NCBI GenBank assembly: GCA_003576695.1
Contig: QOZQ01000001.1
Location: 434,001 to 498,000 of the forward strand
Source of the DNA: Taklimakanibacter lacteus
GTDB taxonomy: Bacteria; Pseudomonadota; Alphaproteobacteria; Rhizobiales; Aestuariivirgaceae
Length of the DNA stretch: 64,000 bases
Direction: 5' to 3'
Under the pieces are notes generated by a model that saw nothing but the letters and a program-made list of their open reading frames with translations, did no database searches and had not been told where the DNA came from. Below are positions 50,931 to 59,857 of this stretch, piece after piece; the first letter of the stretch is position 1, and every line of letters begins with the position of its first letter. The position numbers were made by a program, and so were the translations under genes.

Positions 50931-51321
50931 GGAAGAGGCAAGTCCGCCGGAAAGCGATGCGAGGGCCGCGAAAATCGTGCCTTTCGCCGGCCTGTCCTTC
51001 ATCCCGCGCGCCGAAGGCGGCGATGCCGCCTGGCTCGCCGAGATCAGCGGCACCAAGGAAGATTCGGAGCTCGGAACGGGCTTCGCCCGCCTGCGCAACG
51101 CCAGGCTCGCCTGGACGGTGAAATATGATGAGGTGCTGATCGTGCTCGAGGGTGAGATCAGGGTAGAGGTGGACGGCAAAGCGCTGGTCGCGGGCCCGCG
51201 CGATGCGATCTGGCTGCCCGCCGGCAGTGCCGTCATCTATGAAGCCGAGGACGCGCTGGTGATCTATGCCATCCATCCGGCCGACTGGCACAGAAGCATG
51301 AGCGAGGCCGGTCGACCATGA
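50929..51321 (+). CDS. Cupin-domain (EutQ-like) protein
   Basis: The 130-residue small cupin has DEVLIVLEGEIRVEVDGKALVAGPRDAIWLPAGSAVIYEAED as the central barrel strands, close to EutQ-type cupins. ATG 50929 lies inside an operator and has no Shine-Dalgarno, so the mRNA may be leaderless or the true start may be a later GTG at about 50977. It overlaps the flavoprotein gene at ATGA (51318-51321). Its metal site is atypical. It probably binds a metabolite or assists the flavoenzyme. Confidence 0.82.
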   Translation: MEEASPPESDARAAKIVPFAGLSFIPRAEGGDAAWLAEISGTKEDSELGTGFARLRNARLAWTVKYDEVLIVLEGEIRVEVDGKALVAGPRDAIWLPAGSAVIYEAEDALVIYAIHPADWHRSMSEAGRP

Positions 51322-52640
51322 CCGCGATCACCCGTCTTCCGCAGGACGACAACAGCAATGGCTGGAGCGCCATCCTGCCCGAAAGGCGGCCCAGGCCTGC
51401 GCTCACAGGACACAAGGATGCCGACTGGGTCGTCGTCGGCGCGGGCTATGCCGGGCTCGCTGCGGCCCGGCGCCTCGCCGACAACCGGCCACAGGACACG
51501 ATCCTCCTCATCGAGGCCCATGCGGCCGGCGAGAATGCGTCGGGGCGCAATTCGGGCTTCGGCATCGATCTGCCGCATAATGTCGGAAGTGCCCATGACG
51601 AGCTCGAAGGCTCCCGGCGCTTCATGCGGCTGGCGCGCACCGCGCTCGATTATCTCGGCAAGCAGGTCCATGACCACCGCATCGACTGCGACTGGAGCAA
51701 AGCCGGGAAATATCATGCGGCTGTCTCGCCAGAGGGCGTGAAGACCATCGTCGAGCCCTTCGCGCGCGAGCTCGAGGCGCTGAAGGAGCCCCTGACCTGG
51801 ATCGAGGGCGCGCAGCTTGCGGCGCGGCTCGGCACGCCGCATTTCACCGCCGCCGTCTATACGCCGGGCTGCATCCTGATGAATCCGGCGGCTCTCACCC
51901 GCGGGCTGGCCGACAGCCTGCCCGCCAATGTCACGCTGCATGAGAGGAGCCCGGTCATCGATGCCGATCTTGGCGGCGATATGGTCAGGCTCACGACGCC
52001 CGAGGGAACCATTCGCGCGGCGAAGCTGATCCTCGCCGTCAACGGCTATGCGCCGGCTTTCGGCTTCTTCTCAGGCCGGCTTCTGCCTTTCGCCGCGCAT
52101 GCGAGCCTTACCCGCAGGCTCGATGACGAGGAGCATGCGCGCCTCGGCAATATCGCCGACTGGGGCCTCACCCCGGCCAATGCCTTTGCCGGCATCACCA
52201 TGCGCTTCACGCACGACCGGCGCATCCTGATCCGCCAGAACATCCATTATTGCCCGTCCATGCGCCAGTCGGATGAGCGCCGCCGGCAGATCGCGCAGGA
52301 TCATCTGCGGCTGTTCCGCCAGCGCTTCCCCAGCCTGCCGCATGTCACGATGGAGCACACCTGGACCGGCTTCGTGTGCCTCACGCGCAATGGCGCGCCG
52401 GGCTTCGGCAAGTTGGCACCCAATATCTGGTCGACCGTCGGCTGCAACGCGGTGGGCGTCACCAAGGCGACGATCGCCGGCCTCCTCGCCGCCGATCTCG
52501 CTTGCGGGCATGACAATCCGCTGATTGCCGATATGGAAGCGCTCGGCAAGCCCAGCACCCTGCCGCCCCGACCCTTTCTCGATATCGGCGTCGAAGCGCG
52601 CATGGCCTGGGAACTATGGCAGGCGCGGGCGGAAAGATAG
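51318..52640 (+). CDS. FAD-dependent oxidoreductase, DAO / gamma-glutamylputrescine oxidase-like
   Basis: This 440-residue flavoenzyme has the FAD-binding GxGxxG motif VVVGAGYAGLAAARRL (about residues 38-53), ASGRNSGFGIDLP, the central PHVTMEHTWTGFVCLTRNGAPGFG and the C-terminal GCNAVGVTKATIAG. The best match among known groups is amine oxidases of the gamma-glutamylputrescine / N-methylamino-acid type. It oxidises a C-N bond to an imine or aldehyde. It is co-transcribed with the cupin and probably TetR-controlled. Its stop abuts that of the serine protease gene. Confidence 0.88.
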   Translation: MTAITRLPQDDNSNGWSAILPERRPRPALTGHKDADWVVVGAGYAGLAAARRLADNRPQDTILLIEAHAAGENASGRNSGFGIDLPHNVGSAHDELEGSRRFMRLARTALDYLGKQVHDHRIDCDWSKAGKYHAAVSPEGVKTIVEPFARELEALKEPLTWIEGAQLAARLGTPHFTAAVYTPGCILMNPAALTRGLADSLPANVTLHERSPVIDADLGGDMVRLTTPEGTIRAAKLILAVNGYAPAFGFFSGRLLPFAAHASLTRRLDDEEHARLGNIADWGLTPANAFAGITMRFTHDRRILIRQNIHYCPSMRQSDERRRQIAQDHLRLFRQRFPSLPHVTMEHTWTGFVCLTRNGAPGFGKLAPNIWSTVGCNAVGVTKATIAGLLAADLACGHDNPLIADMEALGKPSTLPPRPFLDIGVEARMAWELWQARAER

Positions 52641-53882
52641 TCACCGCCGGCAGGCGATGAAGACCGTGAATTTCCGGGCCTTGTCGGCGATGGCCGGCAG
52701 ATCGAGGGCTGCCGTCTCGTTCACCGTTTCATAGGGGATCGAATGGGCATCGAGAAAATTCAGGCCGACATTGGCCTTGATCGAGAAATTGACATTCTGC
52801 GGCAAGCTGCCGCTCGCCTCGATGGCAGCGAGGTCATTCAGCTTGCCATTCACGATGCCGACGACGGCGCCGCTATTGTCCATCAACGGACCGCCGCTAT
52901 TGCCGGGCTGGACCGGGGCCGAAATCTGCAACAGACGCACATCGTCGGACAATCCGGCCAATGAGGTGACATTGCCGCTGACGATGTTTCCGGAAGCGCT
53001 CAGCGTCCCGGCGAGCGGAAAGCCATAAGCGGCAATGGTTTCGCCGGCACGCATCGAGCGGGTGCGGAAGCGCGCGATTTCGTCGTCTGCTGCCGTCGCT
53101 TCCATCTTGAGCACCGCAAGATCATTGGTGATGTCGGTGCGCAGCAGCTCGACCGGCCGCGCAATGTCGCCCGTGCGCGACACGCTGATCGACGTGCAGC
53201 CCTGCACGACATGCTGGTTGGTCAGGATGTGCCCGCTTTTCGAAACGATGAAGCCGGTGCCCGAGCTGCTGCGCGGCTCGCTCTCGGCCTTGCCATTGGC
53301 GGCGGATGGCTTGGCTTTCGCAGCGGTCTTGGTCCTGGGCTTGACTGGAGCGGGAGCCGCCGGCTTTTCCGCGACCTTGCCCTTTTCCGCATCGGTGACG
53401 ATCTTCACGCATTGCGACAAGGTGGAGACGAGGCGCGCCGTGCCGGTCAGCTTGAAGCTGTAGCTGCGCTGCGCGATGCTGATGTCCATGACGCGGCTGC
53501 GCCGAAACAGCGCGACCTGGGCCGGATCGCTCGCCATGTCCCACAGGACAAGCCCGCCCAGCGACTCCATATAGGCCTCGGTCGAGAACCACTGTCCCTC
53601 ATCGAAGCGATAACCGAGGCGGATTTCCCCCCTGCGCAAATTCCATCTGGTGCTGCTGAAACCCAGGGCCCATCTATAATCGCGAAAGACGATGACGTGG
53701 AAATCGACACCGCCTTCATATCTGCCCGTGGCCATGCAATTGTCGAACCGGCCGGTCTCGGTATCGCCATAGACGGCCGCCTCCCAGCCCGCGACATCGA
53801 AATCGTGCAGTTTCACCAGCTCCGCGGCGGCCGGCATGCTACCAAGCCACAAGCCAAGAAGAACTATAATGAGACGCGCCAT
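52641..53882 (-). CDS. Periplasmic trypsin-like serine protease (S1C-like, no PDZ)
   Basis: The 413-residue exported protein has signal peptide MARLIIVLLGLWLGSMPAAA. Residues 22-165 form an unrecognised N-terminal domain. A Lys/Ala/Pro-rich linker spans about 166-205. The protease domain has the triad H224 (LTNQHVVQG), D254 (TNDLAVLKM) and S329 (QPGNSGGPL). No PDZ domain follows, unlike DegP. It may cleave envelope proteins. The stop is immediately adjacent to the flavoprotein stop on the other strand. Confidence 0.88.
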   Translation of the reverse strand: MARLIIVLLGLWLGSMPAAAELVKLHDFDVAGWEAAVYGDTETGRFDNCMATGRYEGGVDFHVIVFRDYRWALGFSSTRWNLRRGEIRLGYRFDEGQWFSTEAYMESLGGLVLWDMASDPAQVALFRRSRVMDISIAQRSYSFKLTGTARLVSTLSQCVKIVTDAEKGKVAEKPAAPAPVKPRTKTAAKAKPSAANGKAESEPRSSSGTGFIVSKSGHILTNQHVVQGCTSISVSRTGDIARPVELLRTDITNDLAVLKMEATAADDEIARFRTRSMRAGETIAAYGFPLAGTLSASGNIVSGNVTSLAGLSDDVRLLQISAPVQPGNSGGPLMDNSGAVVGIVNGKLNDLAAIEASGSLPQNVNFSIKANVGLNFLDAHSIPYETVNETAALDLPAIADKARKFTVFIACRR

Positions 53883-53990
53883 CCCGGATCTCCCGACGTA
53901 AGGAGACTAAGTGAGAAACCCGATCAATGCAAATCAAAGCTAGAATCGTTCGATTGCACAACCTAACATGGTGTCGATCCAGGAGATGAC

Positions 53991-54737
53991 ATGAAGCTGC
54001 AGCTCTTCCGCAATGCGACGCTCAAGCTCGACTATGCCGGCAGGACGATCCTCATCGATCCCTATCTGGCGCCGAAGCACAGCCTGCCGTCCTATACCGG
54101 GCGCTCGCCCAATCCGATGGTCGACCTGCCGGCGAGCATCGAGAGCATCCTCGCCGGCGTCGAGCTGGTGGTGGTCTCGCATCTTCACTCCGATCATTTC
54201 GACAAGGTCGCCAAGGAGGTGGTGCCGAAGCATCTGCCGCTCATCTGCCGGCCGGGCGATGAGGCCACGATCCTCGCCGCCGGTTTCACCGATGTCAGGC
54301 CCTTGCTCGATGTCTTCGACTGGAACGGGCTGGTCTTCACCCGCCATGAGGGCAGTCACGGCGTAGGGCCGGTGGTCAAGAAGATGGGCTCGGTCATGGG
54401 CTTCACGCTGGCGGCGCAAGGCGAGCCCAAGGTCTATTGGGCGGGCGACACGGTGCTCTATCCGCCGGTCGTCAAGACCATCGCGGAGACGAAGCCCGAT
54501 ATCATCGTCACCCATTCCTGCGGCGCCAAATGGGACGGCGATCTCATCGTAATGGATGCCGAGCAGACTATCGCCACCGCCGAGCTTGCGCCAAAATCGC
54601 GCATCGTCGCCGTCCATATGGAAGCGCTCGATCACGCGACGACGACGCGCGCCGACCTCAGGCGTGAAGCGGATGCCCGCAAGATCGCCAGCGAGCGTCT
54701 CATCATTCCCGATGATGGCGAGATGCTAACGCTCTGA
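53991..54737 (+). CDS. Metallo-beta-lactamase-fold hydrolase (UlaG/UPF0173-like)
   Basis: The 248-residue protein has the metal motif VVSHLHSDHFD (H64, H66, D68, H69), a third His region TRHEGSHG, WAGDT and a final VAVHMEALDH. It is like UlaG-type lactonases and UPF0173 hydrolases. It is monocistronic, so the substrate is open. ATG 53991 follows GGAG. Confidence 0.88.
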   Translation: MKLQLFRNATLKLDYAGRTILIDPYLAPKHSLPSYTGRSPNPMVDLPASIESILAGVELVVVSHLHSDHFDKVAKEVVPKHLPLICRPGDEATILAAGFTDVRPLLDVFDWNGLVFTRHEGSHGVGPVVKKMGSVMGFTLAAQGEPKVYWAGDTVLYPPVVKTIAETKPDIIVTHSCGAKWDGDLIVMDAEQTIATAELAPKSRIVAVHMEALDHATTTRADLRREADARKIASERLIIPDDGEMLTL

Positions 54738-54806
54738 TCGACTGCCTCGCCTGGGTGGCGCGCCCGATCGTTCAGGCGGGACGGAGACTCAGGTCTCCGA
54801 GTGAAA

Positions 54807-54838
54807 AAGGCCGGAATCCCCACAGAGATCCCGGCCTT
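54807..54838 (-). terminator. Rho-independent terminator of the hyu-liv operon
   Basis: On the minus strand AAGGCCGG (54838-54831) and CCGGCCTT (54814-54807) form an 8-bp GC-rich stem with a 16-bp loop, followed by TTT (54806-54804) after the final stem TT. It lies 20 bp past the stop of the binding protein gene. Confidence 0.85.
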
Positions 54839-54857
54839 CCCTCAAGAATGAGGAAGC

Positions 54858-56099
54858 TTACTGCTTCAGCAGGTCCGCCACCGGGATGGCTTCGCTGATC
54901 GTCCATTCATCGATGACCTTGGGCTTGCCGCCCATCGTCTCGACGATGAGATAGCGGCCCTTGTTCTGGTGATGGATCTCGCTGGTGAAGGTGCGCGGAC
55001 CGAACAAGGTCGACTCATCCTTCATCTTCTCGAGCTCCGCCACCACGGCGTCGGCATCGGTCGACTTCGCCCGTTCCACCGCCTTGGCCCACACATCGAT
55101 GAGCACATAGCCCGGATAGACATACTGGCTCGACGGATCGCCGCCGGTCACTTCCTTGTACTTCTTGTTGAACTCGTTGACGGCCGGATTGGGGTCATCG
55201 CCATAGATCGAGCCCTGCACCGGCACGATGAAGTCGGAGAGATCGGGCACCGCCGACAGCCAGTAGCTGCCGTCCATGCCCGAGCCGTTGAGGATCGGCG
55301 CCTTGATGCCGGCGGCGCGGATCTGCTTCACGGCCGAAACGGCGCCCGGCATCATGGTGCACAGCATGATCGCGTCGGGCTCCTGCGGCAGCGCCTTGAT
55401 GCGGCTGATCTGGGTGGCGATCGAGGCGTCCTCGTTCTTGAAGGTGTCGCTGCCGACGAGCTTGGCGTCCTTCAGCTTGGGCAGCTGCCAGTCGAAGCCG
55501 TCGCAGATGCCCTTGTTGTAGACCGTCCAGGTGTCGAGCAGACGATAGAAGTTGCGCGCATTGCGCTTGTTGTAGGCCCATTCCGCCATGGTGGCGCCCT
55601 GCACGGCCGCGAGCACCGAGGCCGAGAAGGAATGCGGCCCGACGCCCGGTATGCCGGCCTTGATCGACTCGGCGCACAGGAAGAACGAAACCTTGCCCGC
55701 GGCTTCGGCGGCCAGCGCCGCCGGCGAGCCGAAATCGTAGTCGCAGGACACGATGACGAGCTCGGCTCCCTTGTCGAGCACCTCGAGACCGGCCTTCGCA
55801 CCTTCGGCGCGGTCGGTCTTGGTGTCGGCGGTGACGACCTTGATCTGCTTGCCGAGCAAGCCGCCCGCCTTGTTGATCTCATCGATGCGGATCATGGCCG
55901 CATCCTGCGCCGGCTTGTCATAGGCCTGCATGAAGCCCGATTCGGCCGTGGCGAAACCGACGACAATGTCGTCGGCCAGTGCCGGACCTGACGCGATCAG
56001 CGCGCCAAGAGCGGCCGCCAATCCCAGCGCGCGTCCCGGCGAAGTGAAGCTTCGCCGAAGAGGATTCGCGCCAAACAATGTGGTCTTCAACTTACTCAT
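54858..56099 (-). CDS. ABC transporter solute-binding protein, LivK type
   Basis: The 413-residue Leu/Ile/Val-type periplasmic binding protein has a signal peptide ending GPALADD and a mature start DIVVGFATAESGFMQAYDKPAQDAAMIRIDEINKAGGLLGKQI. YVYPGYVLIDVWAKAVERAK is typical of the C-terminal lobe. It is the last gene of the operon beginning at 63701, and the terminator follows. The ligand is likely a hydantoin, amide or oxoproline-like compound, given the HyuAB genes, rather than leucine. Confidence 0.92.
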   Translation of the reverse strand: MSKLKTTLFGANPLRRSFTSPGRALGLAAALGALIASGPALADDIVVGFATAESGFMQAYDKPAQDAAMIRIDEINKAGGLLGKQIKVVTADTKTDRAEGAKAGLEVLDKGAELVIVSCDYDFGSPAALAAEAAGKVSFFLCAESIKAGIPGVGPHSFSASVLAAVQGATMAEWAYNKRNARNFYRLLDTWTVYNKGICDGFDWQLPKLKDAKLVGSDTFKNEDASIATQISRIKALPQEPDAIMLCTMMPGAVSAVKQIRAAGIKAPILNGSGMDGSYWLSAVPDLSDFIVPVQGSIYGDDPNPAVNEFNKKYKEVTGGDPSSQYVYPGYVLIDVWAKAVERAKSTDADAVVAELEKMKDESTLFGPRTFTSEIHHQNKGRYLIVETMGGKPKVIDEWTISEAIPVADLLKQ

Positions 56100-56144
56100 G
56101 TGTCTCCTCCTTATGATTTCTCAACGCACGTCCAGTAGACTCGA

Positions 56145-57227
56145 TCATGCCCCATTCTTCGAAACGGCCACTTCGCCCGCCGTCGACGGCTTGCTCGCCC
56201 AAGGCCCGAAACGCCAGACGATCTCGCGGCCGCGCGTCAGCCCGGCCGGCCTGAACATCAAGATGATGATCATCACCAGGCCGATGGTGATCTCCTGCAG
56301 GCCGTTGGGGATGGATAAGGTGGCGCCGCCAAGGTCGATGCCCTTCTCGAGCCAGCGCAGGATCTGGATGATGGTCGAGATCACGATGACGCCGATGACG
56401 GCGCCCGACAGGCTGTTCATGCCGCCGACCACCAGCATCGACAAGGTGATGAAGGTGAGGCCCAGATAGAAGGCATCGGGATTGACCACGCCGAGGAAGT
56501 GCCCGTAGAGCGCGCCGGCGACGCCGATGGTGAAGGCCGAGATGACGAAGGCGATGAGCCTTTCGCGCACGATGTCGATGCCGGAAGCGGCCGCCGCCGT
56601 CGCCTCGTCGCGGCCGGCGCGCAGGGCGAGCCCTGAGCGCGAGATCTGATAGAGATAGGCGATGATGACGACCAGGATGGCGCCGCCCAGCGCCGTCCAT
56701 ATCCCGGTATAGAAGGGGATGCCGACGATCGAGCCGGTGCCCCCGGTCACCGAATCCCAGTTGGAATAGACGACATTGATCACGGCCAGCATGGCGAAGG
56801 TGGCGATCGAGGCGGCGATGCCGGCGAGGCGCATCATGATGCGCCCGACGACAAGTGCGAAGATGGCGGCGAGGAGGCCGGCCAAAGCGGCCGAGAGGAA
56901 GATCGGCAGTTGCGCCTGGGCCAGGAAGTCGGGGAGGCCCTGGAGGGTAACAGCCTTCATCGCCGGCGGGATGGTGAACCAGGCGGCGGCATAGGCGCCG
57001 ATGCACATGAAGCCGATATGGCCGAAGCTGATGACGCCGGAATTGCCGACGAAGATATAGAGGCCGGCCACCAGCATCACGCGGATGAACATCTCGACGA
57101 CGGTGCGGCTGAAGGGGCCGGAGCCCACGAGCTTGGCGATGACCGCGATCAGGATCAGGATCACGATCAGGATGATCGGGGTCGAGATGGTGCGGACGAG
57201 GAGAGAGCTGCGCTGGGTCACGGTCAT
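56145..57227 (-). CDS. Branched-chain-type ABC permease (LivM)
   Basis: The 360-residue membrane protein has about eight helices (GLYIFVGNSGVISFGHIGFMCIGAYAAAWF; LSGAVIGVIVISTIIQILRW). ATG 57227 overlaps the LivH stop at 57224 (ATGA). A longer in-frame reading from 57749 runs through livH and is rejected. It forms the heteromeric channel with LivH. Confidence 0.92.
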   Translation of the reverse strand: MTVTQRSSLLVRTISTPIILIVILILIAVIAKLVGSGPFSRTVVEMFIRVMLVAGLYIFVGNSGVISFGHIGFMCIGAYAAAWFTIPPAMKAVTLQGLPDFLAQAQLPIFLSAALAGLLAAIFALVVGRIMMRLAGIAASIATFAMLAVINVVYSNWDSVTGGTGSIVGIPFYTGIWTALGGAILVVIIAYLYQISRSGLALRAGRDEATAAAASGIDIVRERLIAFVISAFTIGVAGALYGHFLGVVNPDAFYLGLTFITLSMLVVGGMNSLSGAVIGVIVISTIIQILRWLEKGIDLGGATLSIPNGLQEITIGLVMIIILMFRPAGLTRGREIVWRFGPWASKPSTAGEVAVSKNGA

Positions 57228-58138
57228 ACTCTCTGCTTTGCCGATTTGGGAGCGAACAGGCCTTGCGGCCGCCAGATGAGGCAGGCGATCACCGCGCCAT
57301 AGACGAAGGCGTCGCGGAAGGGGCGGGCATCGAGCGGCAGGATGACCTGCATCAGGACGCTGACGCCGCCGATGAGAAAGCCTGCGATCACCGCACCCGG
57401 CAGACTGCCCAATCCGCCGATCACGGTGGCGATGAAGGCGACCAGCATGACCGAGACGCCCATCTGGATGTCGGCGGTGCCCGATTGGGTGGCGAGGATG
57501 AGGCCGATGGCGGCGGCAAGCATGCCCGATATGGCGAAGGCCAGCATGATGACGCGGTTCGCCTTGACGCCGAGCATGCGCGCCATGGTGAAGTTCTCGG
57601 CGGCGGCGCGCATTTCCAGGCCGAAGCGGGTACGCTTCAGGAAGGCGGTGAGGCCGAGAAGGATCAGGATGGTGATGACAATGGTGATGACCTGCAGCAG
57701 CGGGATGCGGGCGCCGGCGACCTCGACCGGCAGGCTCAGATTGGACCACAGGTCGATCGACTTCGGCCGGCTGGAGAACAGCATGAGCAGGAAGTGCTTG
57801 AGCACGAAGCCGAGCGCGAAGGAGGCGATCATCATCGTGGCCGGATTGGCGTTACGGAAGCGGCGGAAGACGAGGATCTCGGAAAGAACGGAAAGCCCGG
57901 CGCCGATGGCGAGGATGAGCGGAATCAGGATGAAGGTCGGCAGGTTGCCGGCGAAGACCACGGCTGCCGCGTCGATCGACGGCCACAGCATGGCGAAGAC
58001 GCAGAAGGAGATGTAGTCGCCATGGGCGAAGTTGACCAGCCGCATGACGCCGAAAATGAGCGCGATGCCGAGCGCGCCAATGGCATAGAGGCTGCCGAGG
58101 CTCAGCGCATCGAAGATGATCTGGAGGATGGCGGTCAT
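57224..58138 (-). CDS. Branched-chain-type ABC permease (LivH)
   Basis: The 304-residue permease has the LivH N-terminus FDALSLGSLYAIGALGIALIFGVMRLVNFAHGDYI and the loop GLEMRAAAENFTMARMLGVKANRVIMLAF (EAA-like). It pairs with LivM. Upstream is a 256-bp gap with hairpin repeats separating it from livF, which may modulate expression of the 3' genes. Confidence 0.93.
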   Translation of the reverse strand: MTAILQIIFDALSLGSLYAIGALGIALIFGVMRLVNFAHGDYISFCVFAMLWPSIDAAAVVFAGNLPTFILIPLILAIGAGLSVLSEILVFRRFRNANPATMMIASFALGFVLKHFLLMLFSSRPKSIDLWSNLSLPVEVAGARIPLLQVITIVITILILLGLTAFLKRTRFGLEMRAAAENFTMARMLGVKANRVIMLAFAISGMLAAAIGLILATQSGTADIQMGVSVMLVAFIATVIGGLGSLPGAVIAGFLIGGVSVLMQVILPLDARPFRDAFVYGAVIACLIWRPQGLFAPKSAKQRV

Positions 58139-58165
58139 CCGGGTACCTTAGACCGCGAGCTCTTC

Positions 58166-58203
58166 ACCCTCGCCCTGCAAGCGAAGCGCAGCGGGGAGAG
58201 GGT
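58166..58203. repeat. Dispersed GC-rich hairpin repeat, copy 2
   Basis: ACCCTCGCCCTGCAAGCG at the start and GGGGAGAGGGT at the end form an imperfect stem. It differs at one base in the first 36 from the copy at 39308. Confidence 0.75.
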
Positions 58204-58282
58204 AGGGGCCCGCCGCGAAGCGGTGGGAAGGGTGAGGGGCAATGGGCGGCGCGGTGCTGTGTTCCTTGCTTGATCTAAGATT

Positions 58283-58370
58283 CGAGTCCAACTCCGCGCA
58301 AGCCCCTCACCCTCCCATTGCTTCGCAATGGGTCCCTCCCTCTCCCCGCTGAAGCGGGGCGAGGGTAAGG
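58283..58370. repeat. GC-rich hairpin repeat, copy 3 (diverged) and flanking palindrome
   Basis: CCATTGCTTCGCAATGG (58315-58331) is a near-perfect hairpin. Next to it, CCCTCTCCCCGCT-GA-AGCGGGGCGAGGG (about 58338-58366) is a long GC stem related to copies 1 and 2. The whole gap 58139-58394 holds no convincing gene; a frame at 58135-58398 translates these repeats. Confidence 0.65.
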
Positions 58371-58394
58371 CGGCGAAGGGCGGTATCCGCTTCA

Positions 58395-59117
58395 TCAATG
58401 CTCCCCATATCCGAAATAAGCCTTCTTCAGCGTGTCGCCGCGCGCCAGGCTTCGGGCATCGCCTTCCAGCACGATCTCGCCCGAGCGCAGGAGCAGCATG
58501 CGCCCGCCCGTCATCATGGCGCGGGTCGAGCTCTGCTCGACGATGACCAGGGTCAAACCGCGCTTGTCCCTCAGCTCGAGCAACGTCTCGTAGACCTGGT
58601 CGATCACCTTGGGCGCGAGGCCGAGCGAGGGCTCGTCGATGGCGATGAGGCGCGGCCCGGTCATCAAGGCGCGGCCAATCACCAGCATCTGCTGCTGGCC
58701 GCCCGACAACACACCAGCCGGCTTGTCCCGGCGCTCCTTCAGCATCGGGAACACTTCATAGACGGCGGCGAGATCATCCCCGGCCCGCGCCCGGTCTTTC
58801 CGCATGCCGGCGCCCAGCATCAGATTCTCCTCGATGGTGAGCGAGCCGAAGACATGGCGGCCCTCGGGCACCATGGAGAAGCCGAGGCGTGCGGTGTCCT
58901 CGGGACTTCCACCCGAAATCACCTTGCCGTCGAGCGTGATCGCGCCTTCGGCCACCGGCACGACGCCGGCGATCGCCTTGAGCAAGGTCGATTTGCCGGC
59001 GCCATTCGGCCCGGTGATGAAGAGCGTCTCGCCTTCATCCACCTTGAGCGAGGCCTGGCGGAGCGCGGTCAGGCGGCCATAGCGCACCGTGATGCCGTCG
59101 ACGGAGAGGATGGTCAT
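58395..59117 (-). CDS. Branched-chain-type ABC ATPase (LivF)
   Basis: The 240-residue ATPase has Walker A GPNGAGKSTLL, the LivF-type MVPEGRHVFGSLTIEENL, signature LSGGQQQMLVIGRAL and Walker B LIAIDEPSLGLAPKV. ATG 59117 overlaps the livG stop (ATGA, 59114-59117). It energises the LivHM channel. Confidence 0.94.
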   Translation of the reverse strand: MTILSVDGITVRYGRLTALRQASLKVDEGETLFITGPNGAGKSTLLKAIAGVVPVAEGAITLDGKVISGGSPEDTARLGFSMVPEGRHVFGSLTIEENLMLGAGMRKDRARAGDDLAAVYEVFPMLKERRDKPAGVLSGGQQQMLVIGRALMTGPRLIAIDEPSLGLAPKVIDQVYETLLELRDKRGLTLVIVEQSSTRAMMTGGRMLLLRSGEIVLEGDARSLARGDTLKKAYFGYGEH

Positions 59118-59857
59118 AGCACGACACCTCCGGCTTCGGCCTGCGTGCCCATATAGGCATGGCGCACCTTCTCGCTCGCCTTGATCGCGGCCGGCGCCCC
59201 GTCCTCGATGATCTCGCCCGAATCCAGCACATGGATGTGGTCGCAGATATTGAGGACGAGGCCGATATTGTGCTCGATCAGCAGCACGCCGCATTTCATC
59301 TCGGCGACGATGCGGCGGATGAGGGTGATGAGATCATCGGCTTCCTCGGCCGACATGCCGGCGGCCGGCTCATCGAGAAGGAGATATTTGGGCTCCATCA
59401 TCAAAGCGCGGCCGATGGCGACGCGGCGCTCGTCCGTATAGGGAAGGCCGCCGGCGGCGCGGTCGGCGAGCGCCCCAATGCCGATCCAGTCGAGCATCGC
59501 TTCGGCCCTGGCTTGAGATTCGCGGCGCGACAGGCCGAGCCCGACGCCCGTCACTTCCAGATTGTCGATGACCGGCAACTCGCCGAACAGTCGCCCGGAC
59601 TGGAAGGTGCGGGCGATGCCGAGCCGGCGCAGCCTGTGCGAGGTGATGCCGCCGATCGGCTGGCCGTCGAGGAAGACCTGGCCCTCATCCGGCGCCTGGA
59701 AGCCGGTCAGCACATTGACCAGTGTCGTCTTGCCGGCGCCATTGGGGCCGATCAAGCCAGTGACGCGTTGGGGCGGAATGTCGAGCACGACATTCGCCAG
59801 CGCCTTCAGGCCGTCAAAGGACACCGAGACATGTTGCGCGCTGAGGGCGGTGCTCAT
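59114..59857 (-). CDS. Branched-chain-type ABC ATPase (LivG)
   Basis: The 247-residue ATPase has Walker A GPNGAGKTTLVNVLTG and GIARTFQSGRLFGELPVIDNL. The signature is degenerate: LPYTDERRVAIGRAL in place of LSxGxxR, as in many LivG proteins. Walker B is YLLLDEPAAGMS. ATG 59857 overlaps the hyuA stop (ATGA, 59854-59857). Confidence 0.93.
   Translation of the reverse strand: MSTALSAQHVSVSFDGLKALANVVLDIPPQRVTGLIGPNGAGKTTLVNVLTGFQAPDEGQVFLDGQPIGGITSHRLRRLGIARTFQSGRLFGELPVIDNLEVTGVGLGLSRRESQARAEAMLDWIGIGALADRAAGGLPYTDERRVAIGRALMMEPKYLLLDEPAAGMSAEEADDLITLIRRIVAEMKCGVLLIEHNIGLVLNICDHIHVLDSGEIIEDGAPAAIKASEKVRHAYMGTQAEAGGVVL

Noticed and set aside
58135-58398. 87-codon frame in the livF-livH gap
   Set aside because: It translates the GC-rich hairpin repeats; no conserved protein features.
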